A stretch of DNA of 38,792 nt, taken from positions 1-38,792 of the forward strand of contig JAPLGP010000051.1 of NCBI GenBank assembly GCA_026390075.1, written 5' to 3'. Position 1 is the first letter of the stretch, and each line of letters opens with the position of its first letter. Shown here one piece after another: positions 17,670 through 27,026 of this stretch. A program made the position numbers and the translations under genes. The notes under the pieces were generated by a model. It ran no database searches, was not told where the DNA came from, and was given only the letters and a program-made list of their open reading frames with translations. The stretch comes from Campylobacterales bacterium. GTDB taxonomy: Bacteria; Campylobacterota; Campylobacteria; Campylobacterales; Sulfurimonadaceae.

Positions 17670-19577
17670 ATGCTAATTTATAACCATCAAAAAGAGTTTA
17701 TAGGAATTGATGCACAAGACTTAGAAACATTTGGCTTTGCTGATTTGTCGGAGCTTCAAGCAGAAGTGGATGATTTTGCTGATTTTTTTGTTAAAGAACC
17801 TGGATTTGTACATAATTTTAAACATGTTCACTGGATAGACTTTGTTAACACTGCTGATTCATCTGAAAATCCCAAAGCAATTATTAAAACAAAATTTAAA
17901 AATTTTCAATGTACTTTAGATATTAAAACGCTCTATTTAAGCGATAAACCATCTTCAAAAGCGTACTTAATCACTCTGCAAAACTTAAAAAATTTAGGAA
18001 GTACTGAGGGAATAAAAGTTGTTCCTCCTCAAATCAAAGCTCCTGTTGTTGAAAAAATTGAACCTGAAAAACCTGTCGAAAAAGTAGTTGAGAAAATAGA
18101 AACAAAAATAGAAGAACAAGCCGTTGTTGTGAATGAAGTTAAAATAGAACCCGTTGTGAAGATAGAGCCAGTTGTAAAAATAGAACCTGCTCTAGTAGCA
18201 GAACCACCGATAGTTGTAAAAGAACAAGAAACCCAAGAAATAAAAATTCAAGATGTTCCTATAAAGGTTGAAATTGAAGAGCCGTTAAAGAGTGATGCAC
18301 CACTCGATATACAAATGGACGATGACGAAGAAGAACTTACTGAGGAAAAAGAGTTTATTGAAGAAGCGGTACAAACGCATGAAAGTGTATTTGATAATGG
18401 TTATATCTATGACCCGCAAGTAGCTTCAAATGAATTAGGTTTACCAGTAGATTTAATCGAAGAATTTATTGAGGATTTCATCGTACAAGCAAAAGAGTTT
18501 AAAGATGGTCTTTACAACGCCTATGAAAATAGTGATACAAATAATATAAAATCATTATCACATAAACTCAAAGGTGTTGCAGCTAACTTAAGAATAGAAG
18601 ATGCTCACGAAGTTTTAACAACCATAAACACCTCAACAAACCTAAGTGAAGTAAAGTCAAATTTAGACCTATTTTATAAAATTATTTCTAAACTCTCTGG
18701 TGAAAAAATATTGGTACAACAAAGTGTTATAAAACAAGTGCCAAAAACAGTAGAAGCTCCCAAAACTGTGGACGCTCCGAAAATAGTAGAAATTCCAAAA
18801 AAAGAAGAAGATTTAACTCTTGATTTTAAAGATGACAAGATGGAGACATTTTTCAAGAAAAAGCCTTTACAAGAGATAGTACTTAATGATGACGATGATT
18901 TAGTTCTTAGTTTTAAAGATGAAAAAAAAGAAGCTTTACCTATCAAAGAAGTTGTGGAGACAGAAGAAGAGCCTGAAAATAGCGATGAGCTAATGCAGAT
19001 GCAACCAAGCTTTACAAATATCTTTATTGATATAGAAGAAGAGGATAAAGATGGAAGTACAATTCCTATAAAAATAGACATTCCAGAGTTGCCAGAAAAA
19101 CAAAGCGTACAGATTGCAACCGTAGTGGAAGAAAAAATAGAACCATCAGTAGAAGTATCGTCTAGCGTGGAATTTTCAGAAGAAGAACAAAACTTAAAAA
19201 TCCAAACACCTATAGAAGAAAAAATAGAACCTTTAGTTGTGATACCTTTAGTAAAAGAAATTATTATCCGCTATAACAAAGAGTTGGCAGCAAATGAAAT
19301 AGGTTTAGATAATGAAAGTTTTAATGAACTTTTTGATGACTACATTAGTGAGAGTAAATCGCTATCAAACGCTATCCACAGTGCTATAGAATTCAACAAT
19401 CCAATTTTAATCAGAGCAAATGCTATCAAACTCAAAGGCATGTGCGATAATATGCGTGTCGATGATTTGAATCCTGATTTAGAAATCATAATAAACACGC
19501 AGGATACAGAAGTGGCAAAAGAAGCTTTACAACAAATCGATTTATTGATTTCAAAAATTTCAAATATAGAGAGTTAG
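17670..19577 (+). CDS. Hpt-domain protein with a second, degenerate Hpt-like domain
   Basis: A 635-residue protein with three parts. An N-terminal ~110-residue domain (FVHNFKHVHWIDFVN) looks like a diverged PAS-type sensor. A long acidic, low-complexity linker follows, with tandem KIEPVV repeats (DNA 18139-18194). Then comes an Hpt domain with phospho-acceptor H298 in SHKLKGVAANLRI, another charged linker, and a C-terminal Hpt-like domain (RYNKELAANEIGLD...) in which the matching site is AIKLKGMCDNMRV, with I586 in place of His. The first Hpt should take phosphate from the receiver of the next gene's kinase; the second cannot. GAGGG lies six bases before the ATG. It starts nine bases after the PAS gene and ends three bases before the kinase gene. 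Confidence 0.85.
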   Translation: MLIYNHQKEFIGIDAQDLETFGFADLSELQAEVDDFADFFVKEPGFVHNFKHVHWIDFVNTADSSENPKAIIKTKFKNFQCTLDIKTLYLSDKPSSKAYLITLQNLKNLGSTEGIKVVPPQIKAPVVEKIEPEKPVEKVVEKIETKIEEQAVVVNEVKIEPVVKIEPVVKIEPALVAEPPIVVKEQETQEIKIQDVPIKVEIEEPLKSDAPLDIQMDDDEEELTEEKEFIEEAVQTHESVFDNGYIYDPQVASNELGLPVDLIEEFIEDFIVQAKEFKDGLYNAYENSDTNNIKSLSHKLKGVAANLRIEDAHEVLTTINTSTNLSEVKSNLDLFYKIISKLSGEKILVQQSVIKQVPKTVEAPKTVDAPKIVEIPKKEEDLTLDFKDDKMETFFKKKPLQEIVLNDDDDLVLSFKDEKKEALPIKEVVETEEEPENSDELMQMQPSFTNIFIDIEEEDKDGSTIPIKIDIPELPEKQSVQIATVVEEKIEPSVEVSSSVEFSEEEQNLKIQTPIEEKIEPLVVIPLVKEIIIRYNKELAANEIGLDNESFNELFDDYISESKSLSNAIHSAIEFNNPILIRANAIKLKGMCDNMRVDDLNPDLEIIINTQDTEVAKEALQQIDLLISKISNIES

Positions 19578-19580
19578 AAG

Positions 19581-22500
19581 ATGCAGATAGGATTAAAAAA
19601 CAGATTAAGACTCATAAGTTTATTACCAATATTTATTGTATTTTCAATCGCAAGTTATCATGTGTATGATTCTTATAAAAACTATAGCGTGGCCGGATTG
19701 CTTCAAAATAATCTAAGCAAAAATAGAAACTTAAATGATCTTGCAAGGAGCATGTCCAATGAAAGAGGTTTAAGTATTATCTCCATCAAAAATAGCTCCA
19801 CCTCTGTACTTAAATCTTTAGGGGAACAAAGAAAAATTGTTGATTCAAAAATGGTGGCGGTTACTCAAAACTCAAAAGATGAAATTGAAAAAACAAGGAT
19901 TTTAGTTGATAAGCATCAAGCGACCTTTAAGACTTTGTTTGAAGATGTTTATACAAAAATAATACAAGACACAATCTCTCAGGTAGAAGAAATTTCTAAA
20001 AATCAAACGGATGGCGAGATAAATGAGTTATTTACTCTCTATTTGTCAATGATAAAAATAGAAGAATTTACAGCGAATGAACGAGATTTTATCTCAAATG
20101 TATTAGCTTCATCCGATGAGCTTGATAGTAAAAAATTAAATTTCTGGCTCTCTTTTATTTCTAAAACAGACATTGCAAAATATGAAACTATACAAAATAC
20201 ATCTTTAGCAAAAGAGCTTGATTTAGTTTTAAAAAATAAAGCTACAATTGAACTTTTAAATACAATAGACAACAATAGAGCAACTATTTTGGCTTCAGCA
20301 TATATTGGCAACTATACAGTAGCTACAAATATCTGGTATTCACAATTATCCCAAAAAATCAATAGTGTTGCCAAAGCACAAGAAAAACTTATCGTAGCAA
20401 TAGATAAAAGAGCTCAAGATATTCAAAAAACAGCCTTAGAACTTTTTATTGTCTCTTTAATTGCATGGTTTACTTCCATCGCTTTAGCAATTCTTGGCTT
20501 TCTTTTATCGAATGAAATTGCAAAAAATATACTTAACCTTGAAAGTGTACTCAGAAGAGTTGCAGAGGATACAAAAGAAAGCTATGGTCATAGTTCAGAT
20601 GTAAATCTAAACACAACAAATGGAACAGCAGAGGCGTATAAACTACTTGAAACTATTATTTCACGAACAAGAGCAGATAAAGAAGCAGCACAAGAAGCAA
20701 GTGAAGCAAAGTCTATGTTTTTGGCAAATATGTCTCATGAAATCAGAACACCGCTCAATGGGATAGTAGGATTTACTGAACTCCTCAAAGATACTGGGCT
20801 CAAAGAAGAGCAACTTGAATTTGTTGATATTATTGAAAAAAGTTCTGAGAATCTTCTTGAAATAATCAACAATATTCTTGATCTTTCAAAAATTGAAAGT
20901 AACAAACTGGAAATTGAAGAGATTATTTTTAATCCGATTGAAGAGTTTGAGAGTGCAGTGGAAGTTTATGCAGTTCGAGCGAGTGAAAAACATATTGATT
21001 TAGGATGTTTTATAGATCCTGAACTAAACACTCCCCTCAAAGGTGACCCAACTAAGATTAAAGAAGTTCTCATTAATCTACTCTCTAATGCTGTAAAATT
21101 TACAAGCGCAAAAGGTGCTATCAATATAAACATAAGAAAAGTTGCTTCCTATGCTGGAGTAATAACCATTAAATTTGAAGTACAAGATAGTGGTATTGGT
21201 GTCACTAAAGAGCAAAAGTCTAAAATATTTGAAGCATTTACACAAGCTGACACTTCCATCACTCGCAAATATGGCGGAACAGGTCTTGGACTTACAATTT
21301 CTAGTAAATTTGTTGAACTCATGGGTGGACAACTAGACCTTCACAGTGATTTAGGCAAAGGAACAACTTTCTTTTTTAGTATTGATTTTAAAGAAGTTCC
21401 ACTCGCTGAAAAAATAGAAAAAGTAAATTTTCCACATATTAAAGCTTTAATATTGACAGATACTCATAAAGTGAAAAAACAAGAAGTTTATCTTGATGAA
21501 TATTTAGACTTTTTTGAAGTAGCATATACTAAGTTCAAAGATATGGATGAGTTGATAACACTTCAAAAGCACTCAAGTTATGATTTAGTCTTTATTGATT
21601 ATGAATACTGCCCTGAGAGTATGGTTTCTGTTTATACATCACTCCCTCAAAAACTTATTTTGTTGACTAAATCTTCAAATATGAAGAAAATAGATTCCTT
21701 AAATCTCAATATATTTAAAACACTTTATGAGCCTCTCAACGGCTCAAAAATTAGAAATATTCTTTCAAATTTTAAAAAGCAAAATACACCTGAGAAGAAA
21801 ATAGAACAAGAAGAAAAAATTGTTCAAAAAGCATTTAATACTGAAACATCCAAATTTAAAGCAAATGTTTTAGTTGCAGAAGACAATATCATAAATCAAA
21901 AACTAATCAAACGAACACTTGAAGATTTAGGTTTAACAATCACTATTGCGAACAATGGTCTTGAAGCATTCCAAAAAAGAAAAGATGGAAATTTTGATTT
22001 GATATTTATGGATATTCAGATGCCATTTCTTGATGGTGTTGAAGCAACAAAAGAGATTATAGAGTATGAAGAAGATTACAATCAACCTCACATCCCTATT
22101 ATCGCACTCACAGCCAATGCACTCAAGGGCGATAGAGATAAATTTTTAGCTGTTGGACTTGATGAATACACAACAAAACCTTTAGTTCGAAAAGAAATCA
22201 TATCTCTACTGAATCATTTTTTATCTGATTTTATTATAGAAGATGCTGAGACGATAACTCCTCAAAAAGAAGAACCAAGGACAATTCCACATGCCATAAT
22301 AAAAGAAATTGTTAAACCTGCTGTAACTCAGGTTGAGGAAATTGAGAAAGAGAAAGAGATGGATTTTGATACTATTGATATCATGACTGAAGAGAGTTTT
22401 TATACTAAACCGATAGAACAAAAAAAAGTTATAGCAGAGCCAGCTCATGTAGATGTTGAGGAAGTAATTCAAACGCCGATAAAAGAAAAAATCCAAGAGC

Positions 22501-22898
22501 CTATTATCGAAGAAGTAAAACAAAAATATAAAGCGGACATTCTTATGGCAAAGAAAAATTCTTTTGAAGCAAAACTTTATGTTCAAATACTAAAATCTTT
22601 AGGTTACACATATGATGTTGCGAATACAAAAGAAGAACTGGATGCGCTTATAAAAGAGTTTACTTATAAAATTATTTTGTTTGACAAAGAGTTAGAAAAC
22701 ATCAAAGTATCTGATTTTTCTAAAGAAATCAAAGAGTCAAGCAAAAATGCAGAGCTTGCTACAAAGCTCATTCTCATTTGTAATCCAACTGCAGATTTTA
22801 ACTCAGATGATGCCTCTTATGTTGATGAAGTAATCAATAAAATCGTAAATAGAGAGTCACTCAGAGTACTATTTGAAAAATACATTAAAGGCAACTAA
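19581..22898 (+). CDS. Hybrid sensor histidine kinase with NIT sensor domain
   Basis: A 1105-residue inner-membrane kinase. It has a first membrane helix (LRLISLLPIFIVFSIASYHV), a periplasmic region of ~260 residues of the NIT type (NERGLSIISI; NIT stands for nitrate and nitrite sensing, ligand here unproven), a second helix (ALELFIVSLIAWFTSIALAILGF), a HisKA domain with H386 in NMSHEIRTPLNG, a HATPase domain with N, G1 (DSGIGV) and G2 (GGTGLGL) boxes, a degenerate domain around 620-720, a receiver with D811 in IFMDIQMP, a charged linker, and a last receiver-like domain. That last domain keeps D1035 but has KK where the acidic pair should be (ILMAKKNS), so it is probably inactive. Its stop overlaps the next gene by one base (TAATG). 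One GGCATGTGGA motif copy lies in the linker at 22285. Confidence 0.9.
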   Translation: MQIGLKNRLRLISLLPIFIVFSIASYHVYDSYKNYSVAGLLQNNLSKNRNLNDLARSMSNERGLSIISIKNSSTSVLKSLGEQRKIVDSKMVAVTQNSKDEIEKTRILVDKHQATFKTLFEDVYTKIIQDTISQVEEISKNQTDGEINELFTLYLSMIKIEEFTANERDFISNVLASSDELDSKKLNFWLSFISKTDIAKYETIQNTSLAKELDLVLKNKATIELLNTIDNNRATILASAYIGNYTVATNIWYSQLSQKINSVAKAQEKLIVAIDKRAQDIQKTALELFIVSLIAWFTSIALAILGFLLSNEIAKNILNLESVLRRVAEDTKESYGHSSDVNLNTTNGTAEAYKLLETIISRTRADKEAAQEASEAKSMFLANMSHEIRTPLNGIVGFTELLKDTGLKEEQLEFVDIIEKSSENLLEIINNILDLSKIESNKLEIEEIIFNPIEEFESAVEVYAVRASEKHIDLGCFIDPELNTPLKGDPTKIKEVLINLLSNAVKFTSAKGAININIRKVASYAGVITIKFEVQDSGIGVTKEQKSKIFEAFTQADTSITRKYGGTGLGLTISSKFVELMGGQLDLHSDLGKGTTFFFSIDFKEVPLAEKIEKVNFPHIKALILTDTHKVKKQEVYLDEYLDFFEVAYTKFKDMDELITLQKHSSYDLVFIDYEYCPESMVSVYTSLPQKLILLTKSSNMKKIDSLNLNIFKTLYEPLNGSKIRNILSNFKKQNTPEKKIEQEEKIVQKAFNTETSKFKANVLVAEDNIINQKLIKRTLEDLGLTITIANNGLEAFQKRKDGNFDLIFMDIQMPFLDGVEATKEIIEYEEDYNQPHIPIIALTANALKGDRDKFLAVGLDEYTTKPLVRKEIISLLNHFLSDFIIEDAETITPQKEEPRTIPHAIIKEIVKPAVTQVEEIEKEKEMDFDTIDIMTEESFYTKPIEQKKVIAEPAHVDVEEVIQTPIKEKIQEPIIEEVKQKYKADILMAKKNSFEAKLYVQILKSLGYTYDVANTKEELDALIKEFTYKIILFDKELENIKVSDFSKEIKESSKNAELATKLILICNPTADFNSDDASYVDEVINKIVNRESLRVLFEKYIKGN

Positions 22899-23275
22899 TG
22901 TCAAGAGATGATTTAATAGTTTTAGCAGTTGATGATGATATGATAAACTTAAAACTTTTAAAATCTATGCTGATGAAATGTGGTTTTGTAAAAGAAGTAA
23001 TAGAAGCGAGAAATGGCTCAGATGCCATAAGTGAACTCAAAAATAGAGATGACATTGACTTAATACTTTTAGATATTATTATGCCCATTATGGGCGGCAT
23101 AGAGATGCTCAAAGTCGTTCGTGCAGATGATAACCTTCGCCAACTCCCCATCATCGTTTTAACAACAGATGAAACAAAAAAAAGTGAGGCACTTGAGTAT
23201 GGTGCAAATGGGTTTTTGATGAAACCCATCAGAAAAGATGATCTTATCAATAAGATAACAACAGTTATACTTTGA
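22898..23275 (+). CDS. CheY-like single-domain response regulator
   Basis: A 125-residue receiver domain with the complete phosphorylation site: acidic pair in AVDDDM, phospho-acceptor D59 in LLLDIIMP, the Thr in VLTTDE, and the Lys in FLMKPI. There is no DNA-binding or enzymatic output domain, so it acts by protein contact, as CheY does on the motor, or serves as a phosphate sink. It is translationally coupled to the hybrid kinase (TAATG) and is the likely end point of a relay H386 to D811 to H298 of the Hpt protein to D59. It ends two bases from the convergent lon gene. Confidence 0.93.
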   Translation: MSRDDLIVLAVDDDMINLKLLKSMLMKCGFVKEVIEARNGSDAISELKNRDDIDLILLDIIMPIMGGIEMLKVVRADDNLRQLPIIVLTTDETKKSEALEYGANGFLMKPIRKDDLINKITTVIL

Positions 23276-23277
23276 TA

Positions 23278-25695
23278 TTACACAAGAATCTGTTTTAAAA
23301 CCTCTTCAATTCTTGATACACCAATAATTTCCAAAGAGTCTTTAACCTCTTTTGGAATATCATCCAAATCTCTTTCATAGTTTTTTGCAGGAATCAAAAC
23401 TTTACACATGCCAGCTTTATGAGCAGCGATAAGTTTTTCCCTCAGTCCTCCGATAGGTAAAACATCACCACTAAGAGAAACTTCGCCAGTCATTGCGATT
23501 TCTGAACGAATCTTTTGTGAGCTCAAAATAGACGCGATTACACTCACCATTGCTATCCCAGCACTTGGGCCATCTTTTGGCGTTGCACCATCTGGAACAT
23601 GAATATGAAGGTCATATCTTTTGTACACTTCGCTTGGGTCTATTACTGTATTTGCTTGTGTCTCTTCTAGCGTAAGTGGAATATTCTCATCTGCAATTTT
23701 TAGTCTTTTGGTGTCGATGAGTGTTTTTACAACACTCATCGCAATTCTTGCTGATTCTTTCATTACATCACCAAGACTACCTGTAAGTTGTAAATTTCCT
23801 TTACCTTTGATACGAATACTCTCTATTTTTAAAACATCTCCACCCACTGCTGTCCATGCAAGTCCATTTACAACGCCAACAACTGGTACTTTATCAGTTT
23901 TTTCTATCTCAAATACACTCTTATCAAAAAACTCTTTCAGATTTTTAACACTCACAGAGACTTTATCAATTTTTGGATTTTGCAATATATCTTTTGCAAC
24001 TTTTCTACACATATCTGCTATGCGACGACGCAAATTTCTCACACCCGCTTCACGAGTGTAACTATGAATTAACTCTTTAAGTGCTGTTTGTGAAACGCTT
24101 ACTTCAGAATTTTTTAGTCCATGCTTTTTTAACTCTTGAGGAATTAAATATCGCTTTGCAATTTCAAATTTTTCTTGAGGTGTATAAGAGCTTACAGAAA
24201 TAAACTCCATTCTATCACGAAGTGCAGTTGGTATATTGCCAATATCATTTGCAGTTGCGATAAAAATAACATTGCTAAGGTCAATATTAAAGTTAAGATA
24301 ATAATCTCTAAACTCTTTGTTTTGTTCAGGGTCAAGAATCTCTAAAAGAGCAGCAGTTGGGTCTCCTCTTTGTGAACGACTCACTTTATCAATCTCATCC
24401 AAAACTATTACAGGATTCATTTTTTTTGCGTCAATAAGCCCTTGCGTGATACGACCTGGCATCGCTCCAACATAAGTTCGTCTATGCCCTCGAAGCTCAT
24501 TTACATCTTCAAGTCCACCAAGAGCGATACGAATAAGCGGTCGTTTAAGCGCAGTAGCTATGGAATTTGCAAGTGAAGTTTTACCAACACCAGGAGGTCC
24601 ATAAAAACACAAAATTGCTCCTGCCGTTTGTTCATTCCCAATGCCTCGTAATTCTAAAAGCTCTTTTACTGCAAAATATTCAACAATTCTTTTTTTTGCT
24701 TTTACTAATGAAAAATGATCCTTATCAAGCTGTGTTTCAACATCAGAAATTTTTAGAGCTTTTTTGGACTTGTCTCCAAAAGGAATCTCTAGAACCCAAT
24801 CAAGATAAGTTTGCGTCATAGAAGCATCTGAAGAGTCAGGATGCATTCGTGAAAATCTCTCTATCTGCTTACTTATCTCTTTATGAGCATCTTTGCCCAT
24901 CTTATCTTTTTTAGCTTCTAATTTTTTTCTGTATTCATCTAACTCTTCATCTCTAGCTGTATCTGCACCCAACTCTTTTTGAATCTGTTTTAACTGCTCT
25001 TTTAAAAAATACTCTTTATTTACTTTTTCTATATGCGTATGAACTTTTGAACGAATCTCTTTTTGAAGTTTATTTGCTTCAATCTCTTCTATCAGATAAT
25101 CAATAAGAAGTAAAAACCTATTTTCCGTATCTGTCTCGATAAATAATTTATACGCTTGTTCTTTTTTTAGCTTAATCGTACTGCATATCAAATCAATAAT
25201 ACGATTATGATCATGATTTTCTTCTATCGTTCTAAGTAAATCAGGTGGAAAATAGTTACTTACACTTGAAAGCGTTCTCACTTTTTCACGAACTATTTCT
25301 AGAATAGCATCCATTTTTAATGAACTAAGATTTGTAGCTTCTAAAATTTCCACATGTGCAAATAGCGGATGTGCTTGTGTCTCATATGCCATTTTTGCTC
25401 TCGCCAATCCTTGAAAAAGAACTTTTATGCGTCCATCAGGAAGTGCAACTTTACGCATTATTGAACCAACAACACCCGCATTATAAAGTGAATCAAATTT
25501 TCTCTCACCTTCATGTGAAGGTTTTGTTGAGCAGACGATAACTAAAGTATTGTCTTCTATTGCTTTTGTTGCAGCTTCTATATTGCTTTCATCACTTAAA
25601 AAAAGTGGTGAAATCATAAAAGGATATAAAAAAAGGTCATCTTCTGCTATTACAGGGATATCAGCTGGAAACTTGCCATAATTACTAAGCTTCAT
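23278..25695 (-). CDS. lon: ATP-dependent protease Lon
   Basis: Full-length 805-residue Lon, the cytoplasmic AAA+ serine protease that removes misfolded and regulatory proteins. It has an N-terminal substrate-binding domain, a coiled-coil linker (EYFLKEQLKQIQKELG), Walker A GPPGVGKTS near residue 370, Walker B PVIVLDEIDK, and the protease domain with catalytic S711 in PKDGPSAGIAM and a downstream Lys in KVLIPAKN. It starts three bases after bamD and is co-transcribed with it. The bamD-lon pair divergent from fliW is a conserved arrangement in Campylobacterota. Only near matches to the GGCATGTGGA motif occur here (23402, 25348). Confidence 0.98.
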   Translation of the reverse strand: MKLSNYGKFPADIPVIAEDDLFLYPFMISPLFLSDESNIEAATKAIEDNTLVIVCSTKPSHEGERKFDSLYNAGVVGSIMRKVALPDGRIKVLFQGLARAKMAYETQAHPLFAHVEILEATNLSSLKMDAILEIVREKVRTLSSVSNYFPPDLLRTIEENHDHNRIIDLICSTIKLKKEQAYKLFIETDTENRFLLLIDYLIEEIEANKLQKEIRSKVHTHIEKVNKEYFLKEQLKQIQKELGADTARDEELDEYRKKLEAKKDKMGKDAHKEISKQIERFSRMHPDSSDASMTQTYLDWVLEIPFGDKSKKALKISDVETQLDKDHFSLVKAKKRIVEYFAVKELLELRGIGNEQTAGAILCFYGPPGVGKTSLANSIATALKRPLIRIALGGLEDVNELRGHRRTYVGAMPGRITQGLIDAKKMNPVIVLDEIDKVSRSQRGDPTAALLEILDPEQNKEFRDYYLNFNIDLSNVIFIATANDIGNIPTALRDRMEFISVSSYTPQEKFEIAKRYLIPQELKKHGLKNSEVSVSQTALKELIHSYTREAGVRNLRRRIADMCRKVAKDILQNPKIDKVSVSVKNLKEFFDKSVFEIEKTDKVPVVGVVNGLAWTAVGGDVLKIESIRIKGKGNLQLTGSLGDVMKESARIAMSVVKTLIDTKRLKIADENIPLTLEETQANTVIDPSEVYKRYDLHIHVPDGATPKDGPSAGIAMVSVIASILSSQKIRSEIAMTGEVSLSGDVLPIGGLREKLIAAHKAGMCKVLIPAKNYERDLDDIPKEVKDSLEIIGVSRIEEVLKQILV

Positions 25696-25697
25696 TC

Positions 25698-26444
25698 TTA
25701 CTTCTCTGATTTTTCATCTTCAGTGTCACTTGAAGAATTTCTTGAAACAACACTTCTTGTCTTAGGAATCATAAAACCATACCAACTCTCTCCTCCATCG
25801 CCTTCAAACCATTCACGATACCAAGGAATAGTTTCTTTATCTACCTCTTCCCATTTTATCCATGGTTGTGGCTTGATATTTTTGTAGTATTTTGCACTTT
25901 TTGGCTTATCGAGTCTCGTATATAAATCTGAAATAGCCTCATTTAACGACGAATCTGCCATATATAAATTGGTAAGCATTGTATCCACTACACCATAATA
26001 CATAGAACGAGGGTAGCTACTTTTAAATTTTTCACACTCTCCAATCGCATCATTTATAAGCACTTGGTCGCGTCGTGGATTTGGCAATGCCATATATTTT
26101 GATTTGATTTTAGCAAACTCTGCAAACTCTTTCTCGTTAGGATTTGCATAGCGTGTTACATATTCATTTAAAAAATGCTCACTTAAAAGATACTCTTCAT
26201 AACGCATATGAGCAATAGCCAAAATCATTGTAGCTTCTGGTAAAAGTGCAGAACCCACATGCTCACCTTGAAGTGAACTGTAATAGTCATCAGCCTTCGC
26301 TAAGTTGTCATCCGAAACAGCTTTAACAAGCTTTGAGTACCAATAATCAGCAGGTTTATTGTACTCTTCAATATCTTTTGTACAGCCACCAAAAAACAGA
26401 GCAGAAGCAAACACCATCATCGTAAGTTTTGTTTTAAATTTCAT
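25698..26444 (-). CDS. bamD: Outer-membrane assembly lipoprotein BamD
   Basis: BamD is the essential lipoprotein partner of BamA in the beta-barrel assembly machine. The ATG at 26444 gives a lipoprotein signal MKFKTKLTMMVFASALFFGGC with lipid-anchored C21, then TPR-like repeats (ADYWYSKLVKAVSDDNLAKADDYYSSLQ, ILAIAHMRYEEYLLSEHFLNEYVTRY) and a C-terminal extension ending in a Ser/Asp/Glu-rich tail. An in-frame ATG at 26504 would add 20 residues that do not look like a signal peptide. About 248 residues, normal. Followed three bases later by lon, divergent from fliW. Confidence 0.9.
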   Translation of the reverse strand: MKFKTKLTMMVFASALFFGGCTKDIEEYNKPADYWYSKLVKAVSDDNLAKADDYYSSLQGEHVGSALLPEATMILAIAHMRYEEYLLSEHFLNEYVTRYANPNEKEFAEFAKIKSKYMALPNPRRDQVLINDAIGECEKFKSSYPRSMYYGVVDTMLTNLYMADSSLNEAISDLYTRLDKPKSAKYYKNIKPQPWIKWEEVDKETIPWYREWFEGDGGESWYGFMIPKTRSVVSRNSSSDTEDEKSEK

Positions 26445-26534
26445 AATATTATTATCCCAATTAAAATAGTTTCTTATTCTATCAAAAAGAGCTATATATC
26501 TCATTAAAGTAGGTATGTTTTATGCTTAAAATGA

Positions 26535-26540
26535 TACAAT
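26535..26540 (+). promoter_or_regulatory. Possible -10 element for fliW
   Basis: TACAAT preceded by GA, in the bamD/fliW intergenic region, 27 bases before the fliW ATG and upstream of its GAGG ribosome site. No -35 box is evident. Confidence 0.3.
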
Positions 26541-26566
26541 AATTCAATTTTGAGCAGAGGTTTCCT

Positions 26567-26947
26567 ATGATATTTGAGATAAGTGTGCCTATTTTAGGTT
26601 TTGAAGATTTAAAGCAAGTAAATTTAGAAAAAATAGATAGTATTTTTATGAAAATGAGTGCCGTTGATAACAAACATATATCTTTTACTCTTATCGACCC
26701 TTTTGTGTTAAGAGCGTATGACTTTGAAATTCCATCGAGTACTAAAAATATACTAGAGATTGATGAAAATTCAAACCTTCTTATTTTCAATATTGTTCTA
26801 ATTCAAACACCTATAGAAAACTCTATAATCAACTTTGTAGGTCCACTTGTTTTTAATACAGACAATCACAAAGCCGCGCAAATCATACTCAGTGAATCAG
26901 GAGAATATGGAGTAGCTGAAAAAATTTCTTCATTTTTACATAAGTAA
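26567..26947 (+). CDS. fliW: Flagellar assembly factor FliW
   Basis: FliW binds flagellin and the translational repressor CsrA, so that free flagellin levels tune flagellin translation. The 126-residue protein shows the family features: early FEISVPILGFEDL, ISFTLIDPFVLRAYDFEI, LLIFNIVLIQTP and VGPLVFNTDNHKAAQIIL. GAGG precedes the ATG. It is divergent from bamD-lon, an arrangement also known in Campylobacter. Its stop codon is followed at once by a 28-bp perfect palindrome built from two GGCATGTGGA motifs. No other flagellar gene is in the window. Confidence 0.93.
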   Translation: MIFEISVPILGFEDLKQVNLEKIDSIFMKMSAVDNKHISFTLIDPFVLRAYDFEIPSSTKNILEIDENSNLLIFNIVLIQTPIENSIINFVGPLVFNTDNHKAAQIILSESGEYGVAEKISSFLHK

Positions 26948-26975
26948 ATTTCCACATGCCATGGCATGTGGAAAT
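26948..26975. repeat. 28-bp perfect palindrome of two abutting GGCATGTGGA motifs
   Basis: TTCCACATGCCA (26950-26961) abuts its own inverse TGGCATGTGGAA (26962-26973), and two more bases pair on each side, giving a perfect 14-bp inverted repeat without spacer. It begins on the first base after the fliW stop. It could act as a cruciform or terminator-like hairpin; no T tract follows. Confidence 0.85.
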
Positions 26976-27026
26976 AATCTCAAACAAAAAAGCGACCTTT
27001 CAAGTCAAAAAAGCTAAAATCTTTTT

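Noticed and set aside
18139-18194. Tandem KIEPVV-coding repeats as a mobile or CRISPR-like repeat
   Set aside because: They are in-frame low-complexity repeats in a protein linker; no spacers or repeats of CRISPR type occur anywhere in the window.
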